A stretch of 28,317 bases of DNA, taken from contig DATLRT010000029.1 of assembly GCA_035534575.1 (NCBI GenBank), positions 1-28,317 on the forward strand. The letters are read 5' to 3'. Position numbers and translations under genes: made by a program. The notes under the pieces are model-generated. The model was not told where the DNA came from. It searched no databases and saw only the letters and a list, made by a program, of their open reading frames with translations. This stretch comes from JAGWFU01 sp035534575. GTDB lineage: Archaea; Micrarchaeota; Micrarchaeia; Micrarchaeales; Micrarchaeaceae. Positions 1 through 6,604 of this stretch are shown piece after piece (position 1 is the first letter of the stretch; the number at the start of each line of letters is the position of its first letter).

Positions 1-1
1 G

Positions 2-166
2 CAAATAGTTAAAAACGTTGTCGGAGAGAATAAAAAGGCTGTAGATGAATTCAAGAGCGGAAGGAAGGAAGCCATGCAGTTCCTTATCGGCAAGGTCCTG
101 GCCCAGTCGGGCAAGAAGGGAGACCCCAACTCGATAAGGGATATGCTGACAAAGATCATTGCTTGA
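2..166 (+). CDS. gatB: Asp/Glu-tRNA amidotransferase subunit B (C-terminal end, partial)
   Basis: Only the last 54 residues are present; the gene enters from the left edge in frame 2 and stops at TGA 164-166. The tail (VGENKKAVDEFKSGRKEA, then FLIGKVLAQSGKKGDPNSIR) matches the GatB/YqeY C-terminal tRNA-binding domain, whose consensus is roughly ENPKAV..YK.GK.KAL.FLVGQVMK...G.ANP. GatB is the kinase/transamidase subunit that converts Asp-tRNA(Asn) or Glu-tRNA(Gln) to the amide form in the cytoplasm. The next gene, six bases downstream, is tRNA-Asn(GTT), a natural substrate of GatCAB. The archaeal paralogue GatE has the same tail domain, so GatE cannot be excluded from this fragment. Confidence 0.72.
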   Translation, partial: QIVKNVVGENKKAVDEFKSGRKEAMQFLIGKVLAQSGKKGDPNSIRDMLTKIIA

Positions 167-171
167 TTCAT

Positions 172-244
172 GCCTCGATAGCTCAGCAGGTAGAGCGATC
201 GGCTGTTAACCGATAGGTCGCAGGTTCGAGTCCTGCTCGGGGCG
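172..244 (+). tRNA. tRNA-Asn (GTT)
   Basis: A full 73-base cloverleaf can be drawn. The acceptor GCCTCGA pairs with TCGGGGC (237-243, with G-T pairs), and the discriminator is G at 244. The D arm contains TAGCTCAGCAGGTAGAGC. The anticodon stem ATCGG/CCGAT encloses CTGTTAA with GTT at 205-207, and the T arm is GCAGG-TTCGAGT-CCTGC. No CCA is encoded, as usual in archaea, and there is no intron. It follows the gatB-like gene by five bases and may share its transcript. Confidence 0.95.
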
Positions 245-357
245 TAATGTTCACGGGGCATTTCAGCCTAAAATTATTAAATAAAATGAAAAAGAATAAA
301 GCTCTGCATTAATGAAAATTAGTAAGGTTAATAGATTTTCAATACCCTCAAATTGAT

Positions 358-1491
358 ATGGCAAAAGCCCATTTCAATAGAAATACTGGCAAATTCGAAA
401 TGCGATTCAGAGACGGAAGGAGAGCCTCATGGGAGGGTAGCAAGTGGGTATCAGATAATGGTCGGAGTTTTTATAGTAGCAGTTTCATGCACTGGTACAA
501 TAGAAAAGGTAGATTTATACAAAGAAACTGGAAAAACAGAACATCAAAAACAACTGCACCTAAATTAATTTTAGAAACAAGGTCTACAGTTAAATCTAAT
601 AAATATTGGCAGATCCTAATTACGTTCTTCATTATTGTTATAATTTTTATAGTTGGTTTTTCTTTTTATGCCGCTTACAAAAATAATAACACTTCAAATA
701 ATAACTACGGTTCTCTATACCCTACAACTGTGCAAGCTTTAGGTACACAATCGAATCCTTTTCAGCCAAACCCTAATGATACCCTAGCATGGCAAGGCTC
801 TGGTTATTACTATATACCTCAAACTATCTCTGCTAGTGGATTACAAAAAGGGGTCGATCAGTTATCTGCTCAAAGCCAAGTAGACAGCTATAACCAATGG
901 GCAAGCCAATTAAAAAATAGTCAACCGGTTGTTAATACCACCACGACACTAAGCTCAACTAGCACCGTTATTCAAAGTACTTTATCTACTGCTTATACTA
1001 CAACAATATCACAAATTAGTCCAACCAACATGTGGGCAACTCAATTTTTTGAGAATGTTAGCACTGAACGCGGTGCGTCATATAATTATTGTCCTGCACT
1101 GAGTCAATTTGCAGAGGTAAGATTCAATACGCAGGTTTCCAATTATGAAATAAGTCATTATGGGGTGTCACAAGATAATCAGCAATATGGTATATATGAT
1201 GCAGAAGAAATACTGTTTCAATCAGGTTCACCAGCAGAATATGCTTCTCAATTGAGCGTTGATGATCCACTTCATTGGCAATTATTAACCGATACCTCTT
1301 ATACTTATTACGGATATTATATCGGCAATGGACCTGATGTCGAATCTTTTTGTAACCCCCCACCCGAAATACCAGGGCCTAATATAAACGTGTCCCAATA
1401 TCTTGAGTCAAAAGGATGTACACCAATAACAGAAACAGCTACCTATTTTATAGTAGAATTAGATAATGTATGTCCAAGTCAATTGGCGTGA
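358..1491 (+). CDS. Membrane-anchored CAP/SCP-like extracellular protein
   Basis: The 377-residue protein has a basic N-terminal cytoplasmic segment (1-83), one hydrophobic helix at about 84-106, a long Asn/Ser/Thr/Gln-rich linker (107-225), and a C-terminal domain (about 225-370). That domain has SHYG at 266-269, EE at 283-284, HW at 306-307 and a YYGYYIG strand, which resembles the His-Glu-Glu-His cavity layout of CAP/SCP/PR1 domains. I therefore infer a CAP-like surface domain held by a single membrane anchor; its biochemical role is unknown. The ATG at 358 is the only good start. Base composition is clearly more AT-rich than the flanking genes and the gene sits directly downstream of tRNA-Asn, both suggestive of later acquisition. 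The CAP assignment rests on motif spacing only. Confidence 0.62.
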   Translation: MAKAHFNRNTGKFEMRFRDGRRASWEGSKWVSDNGRSFYSSSFMHWYNRKGRFIQRNWKNRTSKTTAPKLILETRSTVKSNKYWQILITFFIIVIIFIVGFSFYAAYKNNNTSNNNYGSLYPTTVQALGTQSNPFQPNPNDTLAWQGSGYYYIPQTISASGLQKGVDQLSAQSQVDSYNQWASQLKNSQPVVNTTTTLSSTSTVIQSTLSTAYTTTISQISPTNMWATQFFENVSTERGASYNYCPALSQFAEVRFNTQVSNYEISHYGVSQDNQQYGIYDAEEILFQSGSPAEYASQLSVDDPLHWQLLTDTSYTYYGYYIGNGPDVESFCNPPPEIPGPNINVSQYLESKGCTPITETATYFIVELDNVCPSQLA

Positions 1492-1501
1492 ACTTATCCT
1501 T

Positions 1502-1822
1502 TCATCTCTCGTCTCCGCTTCCGCTTATCACTCCGCGCTCCCTTCTGCTTGCCAGCTTCTTTATGTTGTAGTCAGCGACCTCGCTTAGCGGTATGTCGAA
1601 CTCCTTGGCAATCTGCGATAGGTACCAGAGCACGTCTCCAAGCTCGCCTGATATGTCCTCCCTCGAAGGTCTCTTGCCATCCCTGGCTATCTTCTTTATC
1701 TTGTTCAGCAGCTCACCGACCTCGCCAGCGAGGCCCAGGGAGAAATAGTACATCTGGCCGTCCAGCTCCGGCGGAGCAGCCGATGTCTCGCTTGCCTTCG
1801 TTTGATACTCGTCAAAATCCAT
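1502..1822 (-). CDS. MazG-like nucleotide pyrophosphohydrolase
   Basis: A 106-residue single-domain protein of the all-alpha NTP pyrophosphatase superfamily. The metal-binding signature is visible as EVGE (E34, E37) followed by ELGD (E60, D63), within AGEVGELLNKIKK and GELGDVLWYLSQIA. The length fits short MazG-like or dCTPase-like enzymes that hydrolyse NTPs or dNTPs to NMP and pyrophosphate, probably for nucleotide-pool cleaning; the substrate cannot be read from sequence. It lies 18 bases downstream of pth2 on the same strand, so the two are probably co-transcribed. Confidence 0.87.
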   Translation of the reverse strand: MDFDEYQTKASETSAAPPELDGQMYYFSLGLAGEVGELLNKIKKIARDGKRPSREDISGELGDVLWYLSQIAKEFDIPLSEVADYNIKKLASRRERGVISGSGDER

Positions 1823-1840
1823 ATCCTCACCTAAATGCGA

Positions 1841-2206
1841 TTACAGAAGCTTCAGCGGCTTTGTGAACTGGTCTATCTCTCCTTCCCACCAAGGCCCCAC
1901 GCCCAGCGCGGTCTTGCTTCCCGGAGGAATCTGCGTAAGCCCTGCGTCAGTGACCAAAGCCGCAGGCACCTTCTTGAACTCGAACGCCTTGTACAGCCTT
2001 ATCAGCGAGTCCTCGTCGCTCACCTTTAGCACTATCTTCCTCTCTCCTGTGGCCAGCCACTCCTTAGCCACCGCCTTGTCGACCTTCTCTGCCTCAAAGT
2101 AGCTCATCAGCGATGCGTGCGCAACCTGAGCCGCCATTTTTCCCCGACTCATCTCGAGGTCGGTCCTGATGATGATAGCCTGCTTTATCTCTCCCCTAAC
2201 TGCCAT
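1841..2206 (-). CDS. pth2: Peptidyl-tRNA hydrolase, archaeal/eukaryotic type (Pth2)
   Basis: A 121-residue protein of normal Pth2 length. The N-terminal block KQAIIIRTDLEMSRGKMAAQ followed by VAHAS is the family signature, containing the conserved Lys and His of the active site; the C-terminal TDAGLTQIPPGSKTALGVGP block is also diagnostic. It releases tRNA from prematurely dropped peptidyl-tRNA in the cytoplasm. An AT-rich TATA-like stretch (plus-strand 2228-2243) lies about 25-30 bases before the ATG, fitting a leaderless or very short-leader transcript that continues into the MazG-like gene. Confidence 0.96.
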   Translation of the reverse strand: MAVRGEIKQAIIIRTDLEMSRGKMAAQVAHASLMSYFEAEKVDKAVAKEWLATGERKIVLKVSDEDSLIRLYKAFEFKKVPAALVTDAGLTQIPPGSKTALGVGPWWEGEIDQFTKPLKLL

Positions 2207-2262
2207 ACTGTAGTTTCACTCGTCGGGTTTTTATTATTATAAGTAGCGTTGGGCAGCGGCGC

Positions 2263-3003
2263 TCAATTCGGGCGTCCGCCCATGATTGTCTTTGTCAGCT
2301 CCTCCCCTATGAGCTCACCAGCGGTTATCTCGGGCATTATCATCTTGTAGGCGCCCGCTATGTCGAGCTTGGGTATGTTCTCCTCCTTGTTGACCCTCGA
2401 TATTATCCTCACGTGCGGGTTCACGGTCTTGGCGGTTATCGCTATCAGCGCGTTCTCAAGGTCGTCGTCGCTGGCCGCTATTATGTACCTCGCGCTTGCT
2501 ATCCCCGCGGCCTCGAAAGAGTCCCTCAGCTTTATGTCGCCAACCACCGCGAGCTCGTTCTGGTGGACCAAAGAGAGAAGCTCGCTCCTGTTGTTCGCCA
2601 TCACAACCGCATCTATCCCCGCCTCCTTCAGGTTCCTCATCAGCTCCTTGCCGAATGCGTTGTATGGGGCCACTATCACGTGCTCCTTCAGCTTTCTTAT
2701 CCTGCTGAGCACAAGTCTCTCCTTTATGCTCACGCTTGTTATGAAGTCGTAAAACCATGTGGCAAGTATAACCGTGAGCAGGGCGAAGACAACCGTGTCC
2801 ATCAGGTTGGCGGCCAGCTCGAATGGCGTGGCGGCAGCAGTGTAACTTATGATGTTGTACGGTATCTGCAGAGACTGGAATACGTTGGTTATGATCGCAA
2901 GAACCGGGGTCACCCCTGCGTACATCGTGAGCGAGGTGGAGAGCACGAACAGCGACCCCGCTATGAATATGAGCGTATACCAGTTCGATTTTCGTGAGGC
3001 CAT
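2263..3003 (-). CDS. Membrane protein with degenerate TrkA-N/RCK domain, no selectivity filter
   Basis: A 246-residue protein with two hydrophobic segments (about 10-35 and 65-90) followed by a cytoplasmic RCK/TrkA-N Rossmann domain from about residue 107. It has the overall shape of a 2TM-RCK potassium channel, but the loop between the helices has no TVGYGD-type filter. The nucleotide-binding loop reads PYNAFG (113-118), so the first two glycines of GxGxxG are gone, and the acidic residue after beta-2 is replaced (VVMANN). It is the last gene of a tight three-gene RCK cluster; its ATG lies one base past the upstream stop. I infer a regulatory or heteromeric partner subunit, not a stand-alone potassium channel. 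Confidence 0.78.
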   Translation of the reverse strand: MASRKSNWYTLIFIAGSLFVLSTSLTMYAGVTPVLAIITNVFQSLQIPYNIISYTAAATPFELAANLMDTVVFALLTVILATWFYDFITSVSIKERLVLSRIRKLKEHVIVAPYNAFGKELMRNLKEAGIDAVVMANNRSELLSLVHQNELAVVGDIKLRDSFEAAGIASARYIIAASDDDLENALIAITAKTVNPHVRIISRVNKEENIPKLDIAGAYKMIMPEITAGELIGEELTKTIMGGRPN

Positions 3004-3004
3004 C

Positions 3005-3775
3005 TCATAACACCTTAGCTATTGTCGCTCCCATGTCCATTCCCGCAGCCACCTCTGGCACTATGCAGAACCCGGCTCCGCCGCGCTGCATCTTGGTGAG
3101 CGTGTCCTCCTGCCTTGCCCTCGCTATTATGCTGGCGTTAGGGTTCATGCTGTGCGCAGAGACTATGCCCATGAGGTTGATGAAGTCGCTGTCACCCGTG
3201 AAGACTATCGCGCGGGCCTTGTCCACCGCGGCCTCCGTCAGAACCTTCCTGTCGGTGAAGTCGCCGTTTATCACGGTGAAGCCCAGGTCCCTGAGGTTGT
3301 TAGCCTTCTCCGTGTCCTTCTCAACTATCACCACCTTCGAGCCCCTGTGCATCATCTCCCTGGCCAGCCTCTCGCCCAGGTTGGAGTAGCCGCAGATCAT
3401 TATGTGGTCCTTCATGTGCCTTACGCTTATGCCCGAGATGCCGGACTTTATGTCTATCCCGGTCAGGAAGTTTATGAACGAGGCCATGACGAAACCTATG
3501 ATTACCGCCTTGGCAAGGCCGTCAAGAACCGAGACAACCACCACCGCGTAGAACGCCTGGCTCAGCTGGGGAGCCACGGCATTTATCAGCGCGTCAGTGC
3601 CAACCCCGGTCGCGTCAAGAAGTGCCGAGAAGGTGTAGTAGTTCGCCACGTAGAAGTTGTGGGTTATGTAAGTGAGCGTGATTATCGAGCCGAGCATAAA
3701 CAGCGAGGCCACTCCAAGAAGCCCTATTATCACCTTCCCGGCGATGGTGCCAGAGTCGTGGAGCGGATTCGCCAT
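3005..3775 (-). CDS. Membrane protein with TrkA-N/RCK domain, non-canonical pore
   Basis: A 256-residue protein with two hydrophobic segments (about 13-38 and 73-103) and a C-terminal RCK/TrkA-N domain beginning near HIMICGYSNLG (124-134). The nucleotide loop GYSNLG keeps the first and last glycine but has Ser for the middle one; VIVEKD supplies the acidic residue that usually contacts the ribose. The interhelical loop carries ATGVGTDA (55-62), only vaguely like a potassium filter. Start and upstream stop overlap as TAATG, so translational coupling with the soluble RCK gene is likely. The domain suggests nucleotide- or ligand-gated transport; which ion is moved, if any, cannot be read. Confidence 0.8.
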   Translation of the reverse strand: MANPLHDSGTIAGKVIIGLLGVASLFMLGSIITLTYITHNFYVANYYTFSALLDATGVGTDALINAVAPQLSQAFYAVVVVSVLDGLAKAVIIGFVMASFINFLTGIDIKSGISGISVRHMKDHIMICGYSNLGERLAREMMHRGSKVVIVEKDTEKANNLRDLGFTVINGDFTDRKVLTEAAVDKARAIVFTGDSDFINLMGIVSAHSMNPNASIIARARQEDTLTKMQRGGAGFCIVPEVAAGMDMGATIAKVL

Positions 3776-4215
3776 TACGCACTACCCTTTGTGAGTTCCT
3801 TCAGTATCTCCTTGCTCGCGACCTTCTGCGGCATTACAACATAGTCTGCTCCGGCCTCGATGAGCTTCTCCCTCACGAACTCGTCATTGGCCCTTGCGGT
3901 TATGAATATCTTCTTGTTCATGTCCCTTGCGGTGAGCACGGAGAAAAGGTTCTTGGCGTCGTCGTCAAGCACTATCGCTATCGCCCTGGCAGTATCCACA
4001 TAGGCCTCCTTGAGCACCCTCGAGTGGGTGGCGTCGCCCTCTATCGCGTCCACCCCAAGCTGCCTCATCAGTTCTATCTTCTTGGGATCCATGTCTATGA
4101 CTATGAATCGTATTCCCCTCTCTAGAAGCACGTCGGTCACCTTCTGCCCCACCACCCCGTAGCCGCAGACTATTACGTGACCGGATATCTCCCTTTTAGC
4201 CGCCAACAATCCCAC
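3775..4215 (-). CDS. Soluble TrkA-N (KTN/RCK) nucleotide-binding protein
   Basis: A 146-residue stand-alone Rossmann domain. HVIVCGYGVVGQKV holds an intact GxGxxG, VIDMDPKKIE gives the acidic beta-2 end, and GDATHSRVLKEA is typical of TrkA-N proteins. Such subunits bind NAD(H), ATP or ADP and gate potassium channels or Trk/Ktr transporters at the inner membrane face. The apparent start is GTG at 4213-4215. It is the first and only canonical member of the three-gene RCK cluster and overlaps the next gene by one base, so it is probably the regulatory partner of the two membrane proteins that follow. A 25-bp repeat that may contain the promoter ends ten bases upstream. Confidence 0.87.
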   Translation of the reverse strand: MGLLAAKREISGHVIVCGYGVVGQKVTDVLLERGIRFIVIDMDPKKIELMRQLGVDAIEGDATHSRVLKEAYVDTARAIAIVLDDDAKNLFSVLTARDMNKKIFITARANDEFVREKLIEAGADYVVMPQKVASKEILKELTKGSA

Positions 4216-4224
4216 CTTACAGAT

Positions 4225-4249
4225 AACGATTGTGTAATAAAGAATAAAA
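4225..4249. repeat. 25-bp direct repeat, copy 1
   Basis: This stretch, beginning AACGATTGTGTAATAAAG and ending in an A-run, is identical over 25 bases to 4532-4556, 307 bases away. It lies just upstream of the GTG start of the soluble RCK gene (minus strand), where a promoter would be expected. Confidence 0.9.
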
Positions 4250-4272
4250 AGGAGCGGTAGCGCACAAAGCTT

Positions 4273-4521
4273 TCAAGATAATTTAACTTTGACCGCTATT
4301 ATCAGCAGGACTACCCCAAACCCCGCCAATAGCTGACCAATCAAAATGCCAATGCTTAAAGTGTAATTTTCTGGCGGACCGCAAGTAAATGCCCCATGCC
4401 CACCCCCATTAATCGAAGTAATCTTCGGACAGCTGATCCAGCTATACGCAAAGAGCATGAGTCCAAAAATAATCAATATTGCTCCAATAGCCACTACTTT
4501 AGCTTTTGTGCTTATTATCAA
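4273..4521 (-). CDS. Small two-helix membrane protein, function unknown
   Basis: An 82-residue protein with two hydrophobic helices (about 7-29 and 55-79) separated by a short loop with two Cys and a Gly-rich stretch (ITSINGGGHGAFTCGPPENY). I recognise no family. The ATG is at 4519-4521. Composition is more AT-rich than the neighbouring RCK genes. The gene is exactly contained between the two copies of the 25-bp direct repeat, so it looks like a late insertion or a segment gained with a duplicated promoter. Confidence 0.6.
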   Translation of the reverse strand: MIISTKAKVVAIGAILIIFGLMLFAYSWISCPKITSINGGGHGAFTCGPPENYTLSIGILIGQLLAGFGVVLLIIAVKVKLS

Positions 4522-4531
4522 ATCCCCTCAC

Positions 4532-4556
4532 AACGATTGTGTAATAAAGAATAAAA
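4532..4556. repeat. 25-bp direct repeat, copy 2
   Basis: Identical to 4225-4249 in the same orientation. It lies ten bases upstream of the small membrane protein's ATG (minus strand), matching the distance of copy 1 to its own gene. Confidence 0.9.
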
Positions 4557-4573
4557 TAAAGCAACACAGTCCG

Positions 4574-4822
4574 CTACTTCCCTGACCTGCCTTTTGAGCG
4601 GGCTATGCTTCCCGCTGCCCACAGAGCGACTGTTATAGCATCAGATTTCTGGATTATGGATGCAGGCGTAGAATCCTCCGTACCAATTTGCTTCCTAAGC
4701 GGCACGCTTTCGCCGCGCTTCGGATTCAGATAGTGCTTGTTATCCGTGACATGCGTGTGACCCATTCTCCTGAGCTTGCCCATGTTCAGATTTGCTGTCT
4801 GGCTCCTTCTCATTGTCTCCAT
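4574..4822 (-). CDS. Small basic protein, function unknown
   Basis: An 82-residue basic protein with N-terminal METMRRSQTANLNMGKLRRM and a weakly hydrophobic stretch AITVALWAAGSIA near the C-terminus. I recognise no family. Support comes from the promoter: an AAATATTTAA element (4847-4856) lies about 29 bases before the ATG at 4820-4822. The short length and lack of motifs keep confidence moderate. Confidence 0.48.
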   Translation of the reverse strand: METMRRSQTANLNMGKLRRMGHTHVTDNKHYLNPKRGESVPLRKQIGTEDSTPASIIQKSDAITVALWAAGSIARSKGRSGK

Positions 4823-4846
4823 GTGCTCACATTACCTTTCTCCTGG

Positions 4847-4856
4847 AAATATTTAA
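4847..4856 (-). promoter_or_regulatory. TATA box for the small basic-protein gene
   Basis: The element reads TTAAATATTT on the minus strand, about 29 bases from the ATG at 4822, a spacing typical of an archaeal TATA box with a very short leader. Confidence 0.5.
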
Positions 4857-4885
4857 GGGTTGCGAAACCCCCACTATAACATAAG

Positions 4886-4958
4886 TAGCTCCAGCCAGAT
4901 TCGAACTGGCGTTTACGGCTCCAGAGGCCGCCGTCCTTGACCACTAGACGATGGAGCT
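4886..4958 (-). tRNA. tRNA-Gln (CTG)
   Basis: Read on the minus strand, the acceptor AGCTCCA pairs perfectly with TGGAGCT and the discriminator is A at 4886. The anticodon stem GCGGC/GCCGT encloses CTCTGGA, giving anticodon CTG. The T arm is GCCAG-TTCGAAT-CTGGC. The A1-U72 end pair is common in archaeal tRNA-Gln. There is no encoded CCA and no intron. The anticodon rules out tRNA-Glu. Confidence 0.92.
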
Positions 4959-4984
4959 ATAGTAAAGTAGATTTGTATCAAGGG

Positions 4985-4994
4985 TTTTATAAAG
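4985..4994. promoter_or_regulatory. Symmetric TATA box between tRNA-Gln and the S2P protease gene
   Basis: TTTATAAA (4986-4993) is a perfect palindrome. Its centre is about 25 bases before the protease ATG at 5015 (plus) and about 31 bases before the tRNA-Gln 5' end at 4958 (minus), so one element could serve both divergent units. The protease mRNA would be leaderless. Confidence 0.6.
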
Positions 4995-5014
4995 CCTATT
5001 GGTAAATCCATATC

Positions 5015-5713
5015 ATGGCGATGCGGGAGAACCTCCCCCACATGGAGGAGATAAAGAACATACTCATTGCGGACGCTGTGCTGATAGTCGCATTTTCGTC
5101 AACCATAGCGGGCGGGCTGTTCTCCCTTGGCTCGCGCTCCAACTTCTTCGGCACTTTCGTGAGCTTCCTTCCAATCGCGGCTATGGCAGTCACGCTCAGC
5201 TTCGTCCTTCACGAGCTGATGCACAAGTTTGTGGCCCAGCACTACGGTGCGGCAGCTGCGTTCAAGACCTCTCTAAACGGCCTGGTGATAACGCTACTCA
5301 CCGGCGCATTCGGATTCCTTGTGGGAATACCCGGCGCAACCTGGATATTCACAAACAATTTCACAAAGAGGCAGAATGGAATAGTGTCCCTTGCAGGGCC
5401 CCTCACCAACTTCGCAGTATTCGGAGTGTTCGCGGCGCTGTTGTTCTTCATCAATCCGCCTCCGCAGAGCTATCTCTACACTGCGCTACAGTTCACGCTT
5501 TTCATAAGCATACTTCTTGCGTTCTTCAACATGCTGCCGATCTTCCCGCTTGACGGCAGCAAGGTGCTGGCATGGAGCAAGCCGATCTACCTAGTCACCA
5601 TGGCAGTCATATTCGTGCTTATCATGCTGCTGCACGTGATACCGCTATCCTACATAGTTATCATGTTCATCATAGCGCTGCTCTTCTCCACCTTCTACAG
5701 GTTCGCGCTCTGA
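5015..5713 (+). CDS. Site-2 protease family (M50) intramembrane metalloprotease
   Basis: A 232-residue polytopic membrane protein with about six hydrophobic segments. The zinc-binding HELMH motif (66-70) lies in the second helix, and the second signature NMLPIFPLDG (172-181), with the zinc-ligand Asp, lies in a later helix; both are diagnostic of M50/S2P proteases. There is no PDZ domain or cytoplasmic extension, so this is a minimal S2P. These enzymes cleave substrates within the membrane, often to release regulators or clear signal remnants; the substrate is unknown. The ATG at 5015 is preferred to ATG 5021 because it lies about 25 bases after the TATA palindrome. Confidence 0.9.
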   Translation: MAMRENLPHMEEIKNILIADAVLIVAFSSTIAGGLFSLGSRSNFFGTFVSFLPIAAMAVTLSFVLHELMHKFVAQHYGAAAAFKTSLNGLVITLLTGAFGFLVGIPGATWIFTNNFTKRQNGIVSLAGPLTNFAVFGVFAALLFFINPPPQSYLYTALQFTLFISILLAFFNMLPIFPLDGSKVLAWSKPIYLVTMAVIFVLIMLLHVIPLSYIVIMFIIALLFSTFYRFAL

Positions 5714-5767
5714 ATTGTAGGTCCTGCAAAACAATAAATATGCGCGCTGGGATACTGTCTTGAGCGC

Positions 5768-6505
5768 ATGCGGATAACTACAAAGATGATAGTCTACGCC
5801 ATAGCGGTCGTGGCGGTGCTGTCCTTCGGGGTAACCGGCACATACCTGCTGGGCCAGCGGGGCGACTTTAACGTGCACATAGGCACTTTTGTGGACGCGC
5901 TTTACTTCACTGTGGCTACGGTCACCACTGTGGGGTACGGCGACATAGTTCCAGTGTCCCAGACCGCGAGGATATTCGTTATGGTTCTGGTGGTCGCTGG
6001 CACATTGGTGGTATTCGGCACCGCGATTGGCATTTCTGGTGATTTTGTGAATTTGAAATTGGAGAAGCTTTCGGGAAAACTGTCAAGGGCTGAGACGCGC
6101 ATGCTCAAGAGCCATGCTATCCTGGTTGGGTACAGCTACACCAACGCACTTCTTGCGGAGCAGATGAAGAAACAGAAGAAGAAGTTCGTGGTAGTGGTGG
6201 ACGATGCCGCCTCCGCCGAGCGAGTGAGGGCTGCGGGCTACATCGCGCACACGGTCGACGAGGGATCCGAATCCGAGATGTCCAACCTGGCACCCGAGAA
6301 GGCAAGCATGATTGTGATAGATGTCTCCGAGCGGGCCAAGACCGTCTATGCTGCCCTTGTGGCCAAGTCACTGGCCAAGAAGGCTGACATTTACGTGGTC
6401 GCTTCATCCGCGGAGACCATAAGGTACCTGGGCGACATGGGGATCAAGCACATAATCAATCCGGCAGACATGGCGGCCTCAAAGATACTGGGCTCAAAGG
6501 GCTGA
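5768..6505 (+). CDS. Two-helix potassium channel with RCK domain
   Basis: A 245-residue protein with TM1 (about 6-28), a pore helix, selectivity filter TVGYGD (54-59), TM2 (about 67-91) and a C-terminal RCK/TrkA-N domain starting near HAILVGYSYTN (116-126). This is the MthK/Kch-type architecture: a tetrameric potassium channel in the cytoplasmic membrane gated by a cytoplasmic ring. The RCK nucleotide loop GYSYTN lacks the last two glycines, so binding of NAD or ATP is doubtful and gating may be by ions or another ligand. An AATAAATA element at 5733-5740 is placed for transcription starting near 5763. A separate RCK cluster lies about 1.5 kb upstream on the other strand. Confidence 0.93.
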   Translation: MRITTKMIVYAIAVVAVLSFGVTGTYLLGQRGDFNVHIGTFVDALYFTVATVTTVGYGDIVPVSQTARIFVMVLVVAGTLVVFGTAIGISGDFVNLKLEKLSGKLSRAETRMLKSHAILVGYSYTNALLAEQMKKQKKKFVVVVDDAASAERVRAAGYIAHTVDEGSESEMSNLAPEKASMIVIDVSERAKTVYAALVAKSLAKKADIYVVASSAETIRYLGDMGIKHIINPADMAASKILGSKG

Positions 6506-6510
6506 TTCGG

Positions 6511-6543
6511 GCCTTTTTCCTGCCGGTTTTGCTGGTACTTTTT
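6511..6543 (+). terminator. T-rich termination region after the potassium channel gene
   Basis: Three T-runs (6514-6518, 6527-6530, 6539-6543) follow the stop codon within 40 bases. This fits archaeal oligo-U-dependent termination before the pilus operon promoter. Confidence 0.5.
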
Positions 6544-6564
6544 GAGACGGTAGCGGCCTAATAT

Positions 6565-6576
6565 GATATTTAAACC
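6565..6576 (+). promoter_or_regulatory. TATA box of the pilus-motor operon
   Basis: GATATTTAAACC with a TATTTAAA core (6567-6574) lies about 34 bases before the ATG at 6605, predicting a leader of roughly nine bases. It is the only strong AT-rich element upstream of the five-gene operon. Confidence 0.6.
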
Positions 6577-6604
6577 TTTGTTGCATTAGTAATAACGTGT
6601 TGAG

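Noticed and set aside
353..568. Short overlapping plus-strand frame at the CAP-like gene start
   Set aside because: It overlaps the CAP-like gene in another frame, has no motif, and the 377-residue frame is clearly the real one.
172..1500. Attachment-site duplication of the tRNA-Asn 3' end beyond the AT-rich gene
   Set aside because: I looked for a copy of the tRNA 3' sequence (TTCGAGTCCTGCTCGGGG) near 1490-1520 and found none, and no integrase is present.
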